Positions 49,857 through 59,495 are shown, numbered from the stretch's first letter. The stretch is DNA of 64,000 bases from Thiothrix caldifontis (GCF_900107695.1 NZ_FNQP01000005.1:1-64000); one strand, 5' to 3'. The notes: generated by a model from the letters alone, not told the origin. Program-made: numbers and translations.

Positions 49857-51332
49857 TTATTCAAATCGAAGTCGTAGTTTTTCCCTAAAAAGGTATAACA
49901 ATGACACGCCAATAACACCTCCCAAGACGAGGCCATCTATCAAAATAATTAATAGATTATTAAGTATATAATGATGAACTTGGCTCAGGAAAAGAATAAT
50001 GAGTAGCCCAAAAGTGACGAACAAACTAGTGAGCAATAAATATTCTCCGAACTTATGTCCAACATTACGTTGCACCCACCAGTAAAAGTAGGGCAACGGC
50101 AACAACAGTAAGAACAACGACATCGCAGCACCATCATGACCATAATAGTGTGTTAAGAAATACATACCGATTATGTAAGCCAAGGTTCCTAAGAAAGAAC
50201 TGATTGCCGTTACCTTCGCATTACCCGAACCTTGTAATACCCAGTAAGCGACCACTGTATTGGACTGGAAAAAGAAATACAGTGCAATAATTTGTAGTGT
50301 TAACGTGCTTTTAACGGCAAATTCTGGTGATATCCATAGCTCAAGGAATGCACCACCAGATGAAATCAGCGCTACATTGATCCCCATGCTGAATAAGAAA
50401 ACCAACAACATAGCGTGCTTGTACAAAGCAAGCCGCCCAGCCTGATCGTTCAAACTGGATAACTCGCTGAAGCGGGGAAATGTGATTTGACTGAGAACTT
50501 GAATGATACCGTTCGCCATTTGAGCAATCGTGTGAGGAATCTGGTAATAAGTGACAGCTTCAGTGCCTAGAATAGCCCCAATGATAAACTTATCGAGCCT
50601 TGATACCACACCACCCAAAAAGTTACTGACAAATGTATAAGCACTAAAACCTATCATTTCAGCAAAAATATGCCTATCAAATGACAGACCTAGCGCAACC
50701 CCTTTAGGTAGAATTTGTTTACCCAAAATATAACCTGTTGCCAAAGCCATCACCTGAATAATGACATACCCCCATAAAATGGTCAGCAAGTCATACCCCA
50801 GCAGTACGAGTGCTGTTGCAATAACAATTCCGGCAATATTCGCTGAATTTTGAATAACCGCTGGAATATCAAAGCGATGATAAGCCTTGAACACATTCAA
50901 GAAGAACTGATTGAGATAGCTCAGTAAAAATGCTAGGGCGGTAATGGACAAAGCCTGCGCAGCTAAGATTGCTTTTGTTGAGTCAAGTGCATTGCTGTAG
51001 ATCATCCTTCCTAACGGCTGAGAAAACAGCACAACCAAAGCCGCAATGATAACCCCCAAAACAAGGTACATTAGCAATGCAATATCCAGCACAGGTTTGA
51101 CTTTGACACTTTCCCCTGTTGCCTCATACTGCGAAACATATTTAACAATCGCTTGACCCACACCAAGGTCAACAAAGTTCATAAAACCAATCAACGAAAT
51201 GCAAATAATGTAAAGACCATAGACATCTTCGCCCATCCCTTTGATCATCAACGGAATAGTGGCTAATGATGCCAATAGCGGCAAAATATAACCGAGACCG
51301 CTGAATACAATGTTTCTACGAATATTTTTCAT
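49857..51332 (-). CDS. Polysaccharide flippase (Wzx-like)
   Basis: The 491-residue MATE/MVF-type protein has about 12-14 membrane helices, starting NIVFSGLGYILPLLASLATIPLMI and with a conserved YLNQFFLNVFKAYHRFDIPA loop. It should flip the undecaprenyl-linked repeat unit to the periplasm. It sits after the aminotransferase gene in the operon. AT content is high, as in other genes of this locus. Confidence 0.92.
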   Translation of the reverse strand: MKNIRRNIVFSGLGYILPLLASLATIPLMIKGMGEDVYGLYIICISLIGFMNFVDLGVGQAIVKYVSQYEATGESVKVKPVLDIALLMYLVLGVIIAALVVLFSQPLGRMIYSNALDSTKAILAAQALSITALAFLLSYLNQFFLNVFKAYHRFDIPAVIQNSANIAGIVIATALVLLGYDLLTILWGYVIIQVMALATGYILGKQILPKGVALGLSFDRHIFAEMIGFSAYTFVSNFLGGVVSRLDKFIIGAILGTEAVTYYQIPHTIAQMANGIIQVLSQITFPRFSELSSLNDQAGRLALYKHAMLLVFLFSMGINVALISSGGAFLELWISPEFAVKSTLTLQIIALYFFFQSNTVVAYWVLQGSGNAKVTAISSFLGTLAYIIGMYFLTHYYGHDGAAMSLFLLLLPLPYFYWWVQRNVGHKFGEYLLLTSLFVTFGLLIILFLSQVHHYILNNLLIILIDGLVLGGVIGVSLLYLFREKLRLRFE

Positions 51333-51403
51333 TATTGACTGGCTCTGGGGTTTGGTAAATCAGGCTCGAATCCAAGCCTGATTAATACCGGCATTCTAAC
51401 TTC

Positions 51404-52528
51404 TTATTGGAATATTTCCATACATTTCCTGACAGCCGCGCATACACGCTCGACATCACGCTTCTCCATGTCAAAATAAGAAGGAAGATTAATCCCTGTC
51501 TTATAGACTTGATACGTCATTGGCGTGGATGTACCCGGATAGTCACCCATTTCGGAGAGGGGATAAAAATAGGGACGGCTATCCACCTCAAGTTCGCGTA
51601 ACTTTGTCATGAAAACGTCACGTGTTGTCTCATTTGCGCCTGCCAGCTCTGCGGTCACCATCCAATATACATTTTTAGCCCAAGGTGCTGTGCGATTTAA
51701 GGTAATACCCGCCACATCACCTAGCGATTCTTGATACCAAACAAATATTTCGTGCTTTTTATCCAAAATTTCTTCGATCCGCTCCAACTGCGCCAAACCC
51801 AATGCTGCCTGCAAATTGGTCATTCGGTAATTATAACCCACCTCGGTATGCCAATAGCGTTTGGTAGGACTCATGGCATGGTCACGTAAATATTTGGCTC
51901 TCAGATATAATGCCTCATCATCCGTCGTGATCATCCCACCTTCACCGGAGGTAATGACTTTATTGCCATAAAAACTGAAGGAGCCACAGTGTCCCCATGA
52001 CCCCACTTTTTTTCCGTTCACTTCAGCACCGTGTGCTTCTGCAGCATCTTCAATGACCAGCAAGTTGTGCTTCTCCGCAATTGCCATAATCGCAGGCATA
52101 TTGGCAGGATGCCCATACAGATGAACCGGAATAATAGCTTTCGTTTTCTTAGTAATCGCCGCCTCAATAGCACCCGGATCAATACACAATGTTTCGGGAT
52201 CAATATCAACTAAAACTGGCACAGCTCCGACATATTTTGTTGCGTTAGCAGTAGCAATAAATGTCAAGTCTGGCATGATAACCTCGTCACCGGCCTCAAC
52301 CCCCATACTTACCAAGGCCAAATGCAATGAAGTCGTTCCATTACTGCAAGTAAGTGCATACTTACTACCACAGAATTGTGCGAACTTTTCTTCAAATGCA
52401 GTGATGTACTCACCTAACGATGAAACCCAACCGGAGGCAATAGCTGCCGTCACATACTCGATTTCTTTCTTAGTAATGGTTGGCCTAGAAACAGGTAGAA
52501 AACCATTGTTCTGTTGTAATTGAGTCAT
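51404..52528 (-). CDS. per: DegT-family sugar aminotransferase, probable GDP-perosamine synthase
   Basis: The 374-residue PLP enzyme has GWVSSLGEYI, SNGTTSLHLAL, IEDAAEAHG and the PLP-lysine loop SFYGNKVITSGEGGM (Lys190), followed by KRYWH and YNYRMTN. These blocks match GDP-4-keto-6-deoxymannose 4-aminotransferases such as V. cholerae RfbE. Lysine, not histidine, at 190 argues against the ColD-type 3-dehydratase. Gmd in the same operon makes its likely substrate. No other 4-keto sugar supplier is present. Substrate assignment is inference. Confidence 0.85.
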   Translation of the reverse strand: MTQLQQNNGFLPVSRPTITKKEIEYVTAAIASGWVSSLGEYITAFEEKFAQFCGSKYALTCSNGTTSLHLALVSMGVEAGDEVIMPDLTFIATANATKYVGAVPVLVDIDPETLCIDPGAIEAAITKKTKAIIPVHLYGHPANMPAIMAIAEKHNLLVIEDAAEAHGAEVNGKKVGSWGHCGSFSFYGNKVITSGEGGMITTDDEALYLRAKYLRDHAMSPTKRYWHTEVGYNYRMTNLQAALGLAQLERIEEILDKKHEIFVWYQESLGDVAGITLNRTAPWAKNVYWMVTAELAGANETTRDVFMTKLRELEVDSRPYFYPLSEMGDYPGTSTPMTYQVYKTGINLPSYFDMEKRDVERVCAAVRKCMEIFQ

Positions 52529-52557
52529 TTATATTATTTCCTATGCTAAACAATCTG

Positions 52558-53628
52558 TTACTCAGCGAATTTTCTTTTCAAATGACGCACCCTGAAAGTA
52601 TAAAGGACAAAGCCCATCAGAAAGGTCAAAAAGATAGTAACGTCTTGAAAGTGACTAACATGCATTGCTATGCCTACAACTGCAAAAAATGCCGATAAAG
52701 TGCAAATTCTCAAAAGAGCCATGCGCTTATCATCCCCGCCTTGCAATAGAATATGGTGAAGATGTGTACGATCTGCTTTCAGCGGTGATTGCCCACGCAT
52801 TAATCTATCGATGATCACTCGCGCCATATCCATCAAAGGAAACGCAATCAACCACAATGCTGTAGCTGCGGAAAAACCAACCTCAGGCTTACCGTTAACT
52901 GGCTCAATTGGCTGTATTCCCTGAATCAACAACCAAACCACCGTAAATCCAATCAGCATCGACCCAGTATCACCCATAAAGATCTTTGAAAGTCGTTTAT
53001 CTTTTTCTTGAACGCCCCCCGCGAGATTCGCAATGAGATAAGGAATGAGTGCACCAGAGAGAATCAAAGTCAACGTCATATTGGTTAAGTCTCCCTTGAG
53101 GAAGAACAGAATTCCCATGCCCACAAAGGTAATGAGTGACGAAATACCAAGCAATCCATCAATCCCATCAATCATATTGTAGGCATTGATAGCCGCAATG
53201 ACCGCCAGTACCGTCACTGCATAGCCCAGTGCTCCCAAATTTACCTCACCAAGACCTACAATATTTCCCAAACTATGAATGTAAGTATCACTCCCCACGC
53301 ACATCAGCACAGCCACCAAGCTTTGCACGAGCAATCGGAATTTAGCGGACAAATCTTTAACATCATCAGCCACCCCAAGGGCAACGATCAAACTAGTGCA
53401 TATCAGATAAGTCAATGAACTAGAGCTGGGCGTAATGAAGAACGAAATGCCCATCACCAAACCTGCATAAATTGACACCCCACCAATAAGCGGTATGTTG
53501 CCATCATGAAACTTACGCTCACTGTTTGGCGCATCAACCAAACCAAATCTCATCGCAAAAGGCGTAAGCAGCAAAATAGACAATGCAGATACCAGAGAGA
53601 CTAATAAAAAAATACCCGCAAAACTCAT
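52558..53628 (-). CDS. WecA-type undecaprenyl-phosphate sugar-1-phosphate transferase
   Basis: The start at 53628 is set by AGGAGG six bases upstream; a longer frame to 53670 lacks one. The 356-residue polytopic protein has the MraY/WecA motifs: SERKFHDGNIPLIGG, GVADDVKDLSAKFR, NAYNMIDGIDGL, and KIFMGDTGSM followed by an HIH-type region (RTHLHHILL). It loads the first sugar phosphate, probably GlcNAc-1-P or a related HexNAc, onto undecaprenyl phosphate and so starts the repeat unit. It is the first gene of the locus, 65 bases after the ops element. Confidence 0.93.
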   Translation of the reverse strand: MSFAGIFLLVSLVSALSILLLTPFAMRFGLVDAPNSERKFHDGNIPLIGGVSIYAGLVMGISFFITPSSSSLTYLICTSLIVALGVADDVKDLSAKFRLLVQSLVAVLMCVGSDTYIHSLGNIVGLGEVNLGALGYAVTVLAVIAAINAYNMIDGIDGLLGISSLITFVGMGILFFLKGDLTNMTLTLILSGALIPYLIANLAGGVQEKDKRLSKIFMGDTGSMLIGFTVVWLLIQGIQPIEPVNGKPEVGFSAATALWLIAFPLMDMARVIIDRLMRGQSPLKADRTHLHHILLQGGDDKRMALLRICTLSAFFAVVGIAMHVSHFQDVTIFLTFLMGFVLYTFRVRHLKRKFAE

Positions 53629-53693
53629 TGGAACCTCCTGTTCACAACCGTACTCACACAGTATTGACACAACATAAAAAAACAGACCCCTAT

Positions 53694-53704
53694 ACGCTAC
53701 CGCC
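53694..53704 (-). promoter_or_regulatory. ops element (RfaH recruitment site) of the polysaccharide operon
   Basis: On the minus strand the sequence is GGCGGTAGCGT, identical to the ops core of E. coli RfaH-controlled operons, in the flanking context TTAGCG-GGCGGTAGCGT-ATA. It faces the operon and lies 65 bases before its first start codon. This is the expected place in an untranslated leader. No second copy was found elsewhere in the window, and no rfaH gene is present here. Confidence 0.8.
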
Positions 53705-54435
53705 CGCTAAGGTGCAATTCTCAGCAAACCAATACGACTATCGTTAGTTATAAAATCAACCACACCGAAAAACCGATGACATTGACACAATGCACGGTAT
53801 ATTGAAGTGAATAACCATTTATTGAATCAAAGTCCTATGACGTAAGATGAACGATAGCTGAAAAGAATTCAGTGATTCCAATCACAGTAAAATACCTAAA
53901 TGCATAAATTGATGCCATTTTGGCTCTCTCACCTCATAAGAAAACAGCCATTTCAATAAATAATTATTATCATCAAGAGCTGCGCTTGCGATCAACTTTA
54001 ATCAACTTAATTTATAGTAAAGATATATTAACATGTTTGCACATAGCAACACTCTACTATCAGCAAAACTGGATAATCATATGCAACCTTGAATAACAAA
54101 GCATGAAACATTGCGCCAAATATCAAGTAAGTTTATCAAAAATACCATTTCTGCTCATAAAAAAAGCATATGAAAATAAGTAACCTTAATACCTTAGTGT
54201 CAGACTATAGTTCGTTTTCACATGATTTCTGCGAATTTTTTTACTTTTTGATTCATTTTTCTGATCATAAAAGAAGAAATGATTTTTTATTACCAAATGC
54301 CTACTGCAATGCCTATTAATCAATCTCTTTAAACATGATATCGCGAAAAATAGAAAACACTGAGAGGCACTGGAACACCTTGCGTCAAAACCGCTACACT
54401 ATCACCATTTCTCATACGGCTAAAACATTGATCTT
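53705..54435. other. AT-rich divergent intergenic region, no gene recognised
   Basis: About 730 bases separate the ops element from ruvB. The stretch is clearly richer in A and T than its neighbours. I see no convincing ORF, tRNA or IS end. It must hold the promoters for the polysaccharide operon (minus) and for ruvB (plus), but I could not fix a well-spaced pair of boxes. ruvC and ruvA, the usual upstream genes of ruvB, are absent. Confidence 0.6.
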
Positions 54436-55503
54436 ATGGAAAAACCAACATCACATATCCTCTCACCGCGCAACCATCGTGAAGAGACGTATACAGAGGA
54501 ACATATTCGCCCACGCCGCTTACAAGACTATATTGGGCAGCCAGTCGTTCGCGAACAAATGGAAATTTTCATCCATGCCGCTCGCCATCGTGGAGAAGCA
54601 CTGGATCACGTGCTAATTTTTGGCCCGCCGGGTCTGGGCAAAACCACGCTTTCCCATATCATAGCCCATGAAATGGGAGCTAACCTGCGTCAAACCTCAG
54701 GGCCAGTCCTAGAAAAAGCCGGGGATTTAGCCGCCCTGCTCACCAACCTCGAACCTCACGACGTATTATTTATTGACGAAATCCATCGACTTAGCCCGAT
54801 GGTGGAAGAAATCCTCTACCCCGCCCTAGAAGATTTCCAACTCGACATCATGATTGGTGAAGGCCCTGCGGCACGCTCCATCAAATTGGATTTGCCCCCC
54901 TTCACCCTAGTGGGAGCAACCACGCGAGCAGGCTTACTGACCTCACCATTGCGTGACCGTTTTGGTATTGTGCAACGTCTGGAGTTTTACAATATTGATG
55001 ACCTAGCTTACATCGTGCAACGCGCTTCCGGCATCATAGGTGCGCGGATTGATGGCGGTGGTGCACAAGAAATCGCCCGCCGCTCACGCGGCACACCCCG
55101 TATTGCCAACCGCCTGCTGCGCCGGGTACGCGATTACGTGCAAGTAAAAGGCACAGGGTTGATTGATAGCGAGATGGCGGATAAAGCCCTCAACATGCTC
55201 AATGTTGATAATCAAGGCTTTGATCATATGGACAGACGTCTGCTGTTGGCTGTCATGGAAAAATTTGACGGTGGCCCAGTGGGTGTTGATAGCTTGGCAG
55301 CGGCGATTGGCGAAGAACGCGGCACTATTGAAGATGTACTCGAACCCTTCCTCATCCAGCAAGGTTTCCTGATGCGCACCCCGCGTGGCAGGGTCGCCAC
55401 CCGCAGAGCATGGCAACATTTTGGGCTAAACATCCCCTCACGTTTGAATCTCTCAAACGCCAATACTGACGAAGAAGGCACGAGTTTTGACCTGTTTGAA
55501 TGA
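54436..55503 (+). CDS. ruvB: Holliday junction branch migration ATPase RuvB
   Basis: RuvB drives branch migration with RuvA. The 355-residue AAA+ protein has [10 protein letters not shown] (from 63), the DEIHRL Walker [10 protein letters not shown], and the C-terminal winged helix ([22 protein letters not shown]). Length is slightly above E. coli RuvB. ybgC, then tol-pal, follow as in most gammaproteobacteria. No ribosome binding site is visible; the ATG matches the family start. Confidence 0.98.
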   Translation: MEKPTSHILSPRNHREETYTEEHIRPRRLQDYIGQPVVREQMEIFIHAARHRGEALDHVLIFGPPGLGKTTLSHIIAHEMGANLRQTSGPVLEKAGDLAALLTNLEPHDVLFIDEIHRLSPMVEEILYPALEDFQLDIMIGEGPAARSIKLDLPPFTLVGATTRAGLLTSPLRDRFGIVQRLEFYNIDDLAYIVQRASGIIGARIDGGGAQEIARRSRGTPRIANRLLRRVRDYVQVKGTGLIDSEMADKALNMLNVDNQGFDHMDRRLLLAVMEKFDGGPVGVDSLAAAIGEERGTIEDVLEPFLIQQGFLMRTPRGRVATRRAWQHFGLNIPSRLNLSNANTDEEGTSFDLFE

Positions 55504-55906
55504 ATTTATTCTCCCAGTGCGCGTCTACTACGAAGATACTGACGCAGGCGGCGTGGTGTATCACGCCAACTACCTACGGTTCATGGAACGCGCCCGCACC
55601 GAATGGCTACGTACCCTAGGCTTTGAACAAGACAAGTTGGCACAAGAATTAAATATTGTCTTCGTCGTGGCCGGATTGGAAATTGCCTACCGCAAACCTG
55701 CCCAGTTTAATGATGCATTGTTGGTTAGTGCTAGCATTGACACCATTGGTCGGGCAAGTATTGCATTTAAACAGGAAATTTGGCGTGAAGGCAGCAATAA
55801 TTCACGTGAACTCTTGACAACTGCCAGCGTCAAAGTAGTCTGTGTCAGCACGGGCAACTTTCGTTCAACATCTATTCCAACAGCAATCAGGGAACTTCTT
55901 CAGTGA
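55496..55906 (+). CDS. ybgC: Acyl-CoA thioesterase YbgC
   Basis: YbgC is a hot-dog thioesterase always linked to tol-pal. The catalytic-region motif [30 protein letters not shown] (split here) is intact. The only possible starts are TTG (55487, 55496) or GTG (55517); 55496 gives 136 residues, near the 134 of E. coli. The gene overlaps the end of ruvB by eight bases and tolQ by four. Confidence 0.93.
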   Translation: MNEFILPVRVYYEDTDAGGVVYHANYLRFMERARTEWLRTLGFEQDKLAQELNIVFVVAGLEIAYRKPAQFNDALLVSASIDTIGRASIAFKQEIWREGSNNSRELLTTASVKVVCVSTGNFRSTSIPTAIRELLQ

Positions 55907-56589
55907 CAACAGACCTCTCCATACTCAAGCTGATCATGGATGCCAGCTTGGTCGTCAAAATTGTGATGATCTTGCTGGTATTGGCTTCGCTGCTGTCTTG
56001 GACTTTAATCATGGTCAAATCCAGCACGATTAACAGCACCCAAAGCAATGTCACCAAATTTGAAGAACGCTTCTGGAGCGGTGTTTCACTGAACTCCTTA
56101 TACGAAGAGTTGTCTCAGAAAGCACAGCGGCACGGGTTAGAGCGGATTTTTTATGACGGCTTCCACGAGTACAAACGTGCACTCAACGTAGACCCGACAT
56201 CACGACTATCCGTAACAGATTCCGTGCAACGCTCAATGCGCGTCGCTGCTTCCAAAGAAGTGGATGATTTGGAACAAAATCTAGCGTTTCTTGCCACCGT
56301 CGGCTCGACTAGCCCATATGTTGGTTTATTTGGCACAGTGTGGGGAATCATGAACTCGTTTATCTCACTAGGACAAATGCAGCAAGCTACTTTAGGTGTC
56401 GTCGCTCCCGGTATTGCGGAAGCACTGATTGCCACTGCGATTGGTCTATTTGCTGCGATTCCAGCCGTCATTGCCTACAACCGTTTCAGTGATAAAATCG
56501 ACCGTCTGGTCGTGAGTTACGACAACTTCCGGGAAGAGTTCACGGCCTTATTGGAGCGTCACGCCAATACACCAAGGAAAGCGGCATGA
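55903..56589 (+). CDS. tolQ: Tol-Pal system motor subunit TolQ
   Basis: TolQ and TolR form the proton-driven motor of the Tol-Pal system. The 228-residue protein has three membrane helices, VGSTSPYVGLFGTVWGIMNSF (split) at the second, and PGIAEALIATAIGLFAAIPAVIAYN. The start is GTG, overlapping the ybgC stop (GTGA). tolR follows with a four-base overlap. Confidence 0.98.
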   Translation: MTTDLSILKLIMDASLVVKIVMILLVLASLLSWTLIMVKSSTINSTQSNVTKFEERFWSGVSLNSLYEELSQKAQRHGLERIFYDGFHEYKRALNVDPTSRLSVTDSVQRSMRVAASKEVDDLEQNLAFLATVGSTSPYVGLFGTVWGIMNSFISLGQMQQATLGVVAPGIAEALIATAIGLFAAIPAVIAYNRFSDKIDRLVVSYDNFREEFTALLERHANTPRKAA

Positions 56590-57011
56590 GCAGTTCGCGC
56601 CGTCGCCGTAAAATCATGGCAGAAATGAACGTCGTGCCGTATATCGACGTTATGTTGGTTTTGCTGGTTATTTTCATGGTCACTGCCCCCATCATGCAAA
56701 CCGGTGTCACCGTGGATGCACCTGATGCGCAAGCAGAACCGTTAGATGCCAATAACCAACAAGAGCCGTTGACGATTTCCGTTGATGCCAGTGGTAAATT
56801 ATTTCTGGATGATGGCACAGAAGTTCCTGCTGCCGATGTGACAGAATACGTCACCAGCCAATTGGATGCCAAAGCCGAACGCCCGGTGTATGTGCGCGCC
56901 GATAGCACCGTCGAATACCGTCACCTGATGGACGCCATGGTCGCCGTGCAGCAAGCTGGCGCAAAAAAAATTGGCCTGATGGCGGATCCCGCACCGCCTG
57001 AGCGCCCCTAA
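56586..57011 (+). CDS. tolR: Tol-Pal system motor subunit TolR
   Basis: The 141-residue protein has a short basic N-terminus, one membrane helix with the proton-carrying Asp in VVPYIDVMLVLLVIFMVTAP, and a periplasmic domain. Start overlaps tolQ (ATGA). Confidence 0.97.
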   Translation: MSSSRRRRKIMAEMNVVPYIDVMLVLLVIFMVTAPIMQTGVTVDAPDAQAEPLDANNQQEPLTISVDASGKLFLDDGTEVPAADVTEYVTSQLDAKAERPVYVRADSTVEYRHLMDAMVAVQQAGAKKIGLMADPAPPERP

Positions 57012-57046
57012 CACACCAATGATCTAACAGGGCTAATGACAAGATC

Positions 57047-58231
57047 ATGTTTAAAGAAATACGCAATAAACCACAAGCACTCTTTTGGGCTATCGCCCTG
57101 CACATCCTCATAGTGGCAGTGCTATTGCTTAGTTTCCAGCTAACCGATCGCCCGGATACCGCTGAAAACACCGCCATCGAGGTCACGCTTCCCGAAGGAA
57201 CACTCCCCCCAGAAGAACCTAAAACCAGCGAACCGGAACGCACCGCCTTAACCGCAACCCAAGACACCTCTCCAGCCGAGGTTCCACCCACAACAAACAC
57301 CGATACAGAGGCGGCTGAAGCAGCAGCGGCTGCAACAGCACAAGCCGAGGCACAACGTAAAGCATTGGCAGAAAGCAAAGTAGAAGCAGCACGTGAAAAA
57401 GCAGCAGCAGAAAAAGCGGCTGCCGAAAAAGCCCAACAACAAGCGGCTGCCCGCGAAAAAGCAGCGGCAGAACGCCAAGAAACGGCTGCCGAAGAACGTG
57501 CCAAAGCCGAAGCTCGCCGCCGTGCCGAAGCCAGAGCCGAAACCCGCCGCCAAGCATTAGCTGAAGAAAAAGAAGCTGAACGCAAACAAGCCCTAGCCGC
57601 CAGCAAAGCCAAGGCGGAAGCCTCTGCCAAAGCTCTTGCCGAAAAGAAAGCCCGCGAAAAAGCCAACGCCGCAGCAGAGGCCGCTGCCAAAGCCAAGTCA
57701 GAAGCTAAAGCAGCCGCTGCTGCCGAAGCCAAAGCCAAAGCCAAAGCTGCCTCCGAAGCCAAAGCAGAGGCCGCAGCAAAAGCTAAAGCAGAAGCCGACG
57801 CCAAAGCCAAGTCAGAAGCCCTTGCCAGTAAAAAAGCGGCTGAAGAAGAAGCCCAACTTGCGGCCGACCGTGAGCGATGGAAAGCGGCTGAAGCCAAACG
57901 CAAAGCGGCTGAAGAAGAAGCCCGTCGAGCAGCAGCGGCTGCCGCAGGCCCCAGCAACAGTGACCTCAGCTCCGCTAGGGCAGCTTGGAAATCTGCCGTC
58001 AACCGCAAGATTAAAGCCAATTGGAACAAACCAGCCGAACGCTTCGGCATGTCTGCCACGATCCGCCTAATGATCAGCCCATCCGGCGGGATTCAACGCT
58101 TTACCTTGTCTTGTGATGGCAGCGCGGCTTTTTGTGAATCAATCAAAGCGGCTGTCCACCGCTCTGATCCGTTTCCACGTCCAGAATACAAAGAACTGTA
58201 CAACGATACCCACGTTATCAAGATGGATTAA
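57047..58231 (+). CDS. tolA: Tol-Pal system protein TolA
   Basis: TolA spans the periplasm between the TolQR motor and Pal/TolB. The 394-residue protein has one N-terminal membrane helix (about 13-33), an acidic/proline segment, a very long Ala/Lys/Glu-rich helix (about 95-300), and a globular C-terminal domain with SAWKSAVNRKIKANWNKP-like sequence and a CDGSAAFC disulfide pair. The helix is encoded by repetitive DNA. It lies 36 bases after tolR. Confidence 0.94.
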   Translation: MFKEIRNKPQALFWAIALHILIVAVLLLSFQLTDRPDTAENTAIEVTLPEGTLPPEEPKTSEPERTALTATQDTSPAEVPPTTNTDTEAAEAAAAATAQAEAQRKALAESKVEAAREKAAAEKAAAEKAQQQAAAREKAAAERQETAAEERAKAEARRRAEARAETRRQALAEEKEAERKQALAASKAKAEASAKALAEKKAREKANAAAEAAAKAKSEAKAAAAAEAKAKAKAASEAKAEAAAKAKAEADAKAKSEALASKKAAEEEAQLAADRERWKAAEAKRKAAEEEARRAAAAAAGPSNSDLSSARAAWKSAVNRKIKANWNKPAERFGMSATIRLMISPSGGIQRFTLSCDGSAAFCESIKAAVHRSDPFPRPEYKELYNDTHVIKMD

Positions 58232-58236
58232 CAGCA

Positions 58237-59475
58237 ATGCACATGAAAACAACCACTTTATTGGCCTCCGTCCTGTTAGTCACCGGACTTGGCTTACCAC
58301 TCGCCTCAATGGCTGAAGAATTACACTCGCGCATTGACATTGATGCCACTGCCGGTGAAACCAGCATCATTATTGCGCCATTCAGCCCGCTCTCCAAAGT
58401 GATCGAAGCGGATCTGCAACGCAGCGGACGTTTTGCCCTGATGGATCCCGCCCGTATTGGGGGTAATTTATCCCCCGAAGCCTTGCGGGCGACCGGCGCA
58501 GAATACGCAGTGGTCGGCAGTCATAACGGGGATATGAATTTCCAACTGATCAATTTACGCACCGGGCAAGCGGAAGGCGCATTTCGCATTCCGTCACACC
58601 AAAACCAGCGCCGCATGGCACACAAAGCCGCCGATCTCGTTTTTGAAAAACTCACCGGTGTTAAAGGCGCATTCGATACCCGCATCGCCTACGTATCCGC
58701 CAGTGGCCCTGCAAAAAACCAAACCTACCAACTGATCGTGTCGGACGCAGACGGTTTCACCCCACGCACCATCGTTTCCTCACGCAAGCCGGTCATGTCA
58801 CCGAGTTGGTCACCCGATGGCAGACAAGTGGCTTACGTCTCCTACGAAACCGGGCGACCGGTGGTATACGCCCAAGATTTAGCCTCAGGCAGTAAGCGCA
58901 CCATTTCTGACCCGAACCGCTCCAGCATTTCCCCCTCTTGGTCGCCGGATGGGCGCTCCATTGCCTACAGTGTGGCGGAACGTGGCAATTACAACATTGT
59001 TGTTGCCGGTGCTAATGGTGGTGGCGCACGCCAGATTACCAATACACGCGGTATCAATGCAGAACCGCAATGGGCAGACAGCAATACCATCGTATTTACC
59101 TCTGACCGCAGCGGGCAACCCCAATTGTACAAAACCACTGCGAGTGGTGGCGGTGAAAGCCGCATGTCCTTCAGTGGCGGCTATAACGCTGGAGCCAGCA
59201 TTGCAGGCAATAGCGTCGCGATGGTACGGCAAACTGGCGGTACATCCAGCATCACCATTATGGATGCTGCGACCAAACAGGAACGCACCATTTCACGCGG
59301 TACCCAAGACGATTCGCCTGCCATTTCCCCGAATGGCATGATGGTGTTATACGCAACGGATGCCGGTGGGCGCAATTCCCTAGCCGTCGCCAGTGACAAT
59401 GGTAAAGCTCACCAAAGCCTGTATTCACAGGCGGGCGATGTACGCGACCCCGCATGGTCCCCCTACCTTGATTAA
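58237..59475 (+). CDS. tolB: Tol-Pal system beta-propeller protein TolB
   Basis: TolB is the periplasmic partner of Pal. The 412-residue protein has a signal peptide (about 1-25, ending SMA), an N-terminal domain, and a six-bladed propeller with repeated SPSWSPDGR-type motifs. The second ATG (58243) is an equal start choice. The stop codon overlaps the first ATG of the next frame (TAATG). Confidence 0.97.
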   Translation: MHMKTTTLLASVLLVTGLGLPLASMAEELHSRIDIDATAGETSIIIAPFSPLSKVIEADLQRSGRFALMDPARIGGNLSPEALRATGAEYAVVGSHNGDMNFQLINLRTGQAEGAFRIPSHQNQRRMAHKAADLVFEKLTGVKGAFDTRIAYVSASGPAKNQTYQLIVSDADGFTPRTIVSSRKPVMSPSWSPDGRQVAYVSYETGRPVVYAQDLASGSKRTISDPNRSSISPSWSPDGRSIAYSVAERGNYNIVVAGANGGGARQITNTRGINAEPQWADSNTIVFTSDRSGQPQLYKTTASGGGESRMSFSGGYNAGASIAGNSVAMVRQTGGTSSITIMDAATKQERTISRGTQDDSPAISPNGMMVLYATDAGGRNSLAVASDNGKAHQSLYSQAGDVRDPAWSPYLD

Positions 59476-59495
59476 TGAATAGCGAGATGAGTGTT

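Noticed and set aside
51404-52528. DegT enzyme as GDP-4-keto-6-deoxymannose 3-dehydratase (ColD, colitose pathway)
   Set aside because: The cofactor position is lysine (Lys190) in GNKVITSGEGGM, while ColD-type enzymes have histidine. No ColC-type epimerase gene is present.
54335-54616. A 93-codon plus-strand frame running into ruvB
   Set aside because: It overlaps ruvB in another frame, has no ribosome binding site and shows no domain.
56851-58059. A 402-codon open frame on the minus strand opposite tolR and tolA
   Set aside because: It is antisense to the repetitive Ala/Lys/Glu codons of tolA, which produce a long Ala/Ser/Leu-rich shadow frame. No ribosome binding site or family is visible.
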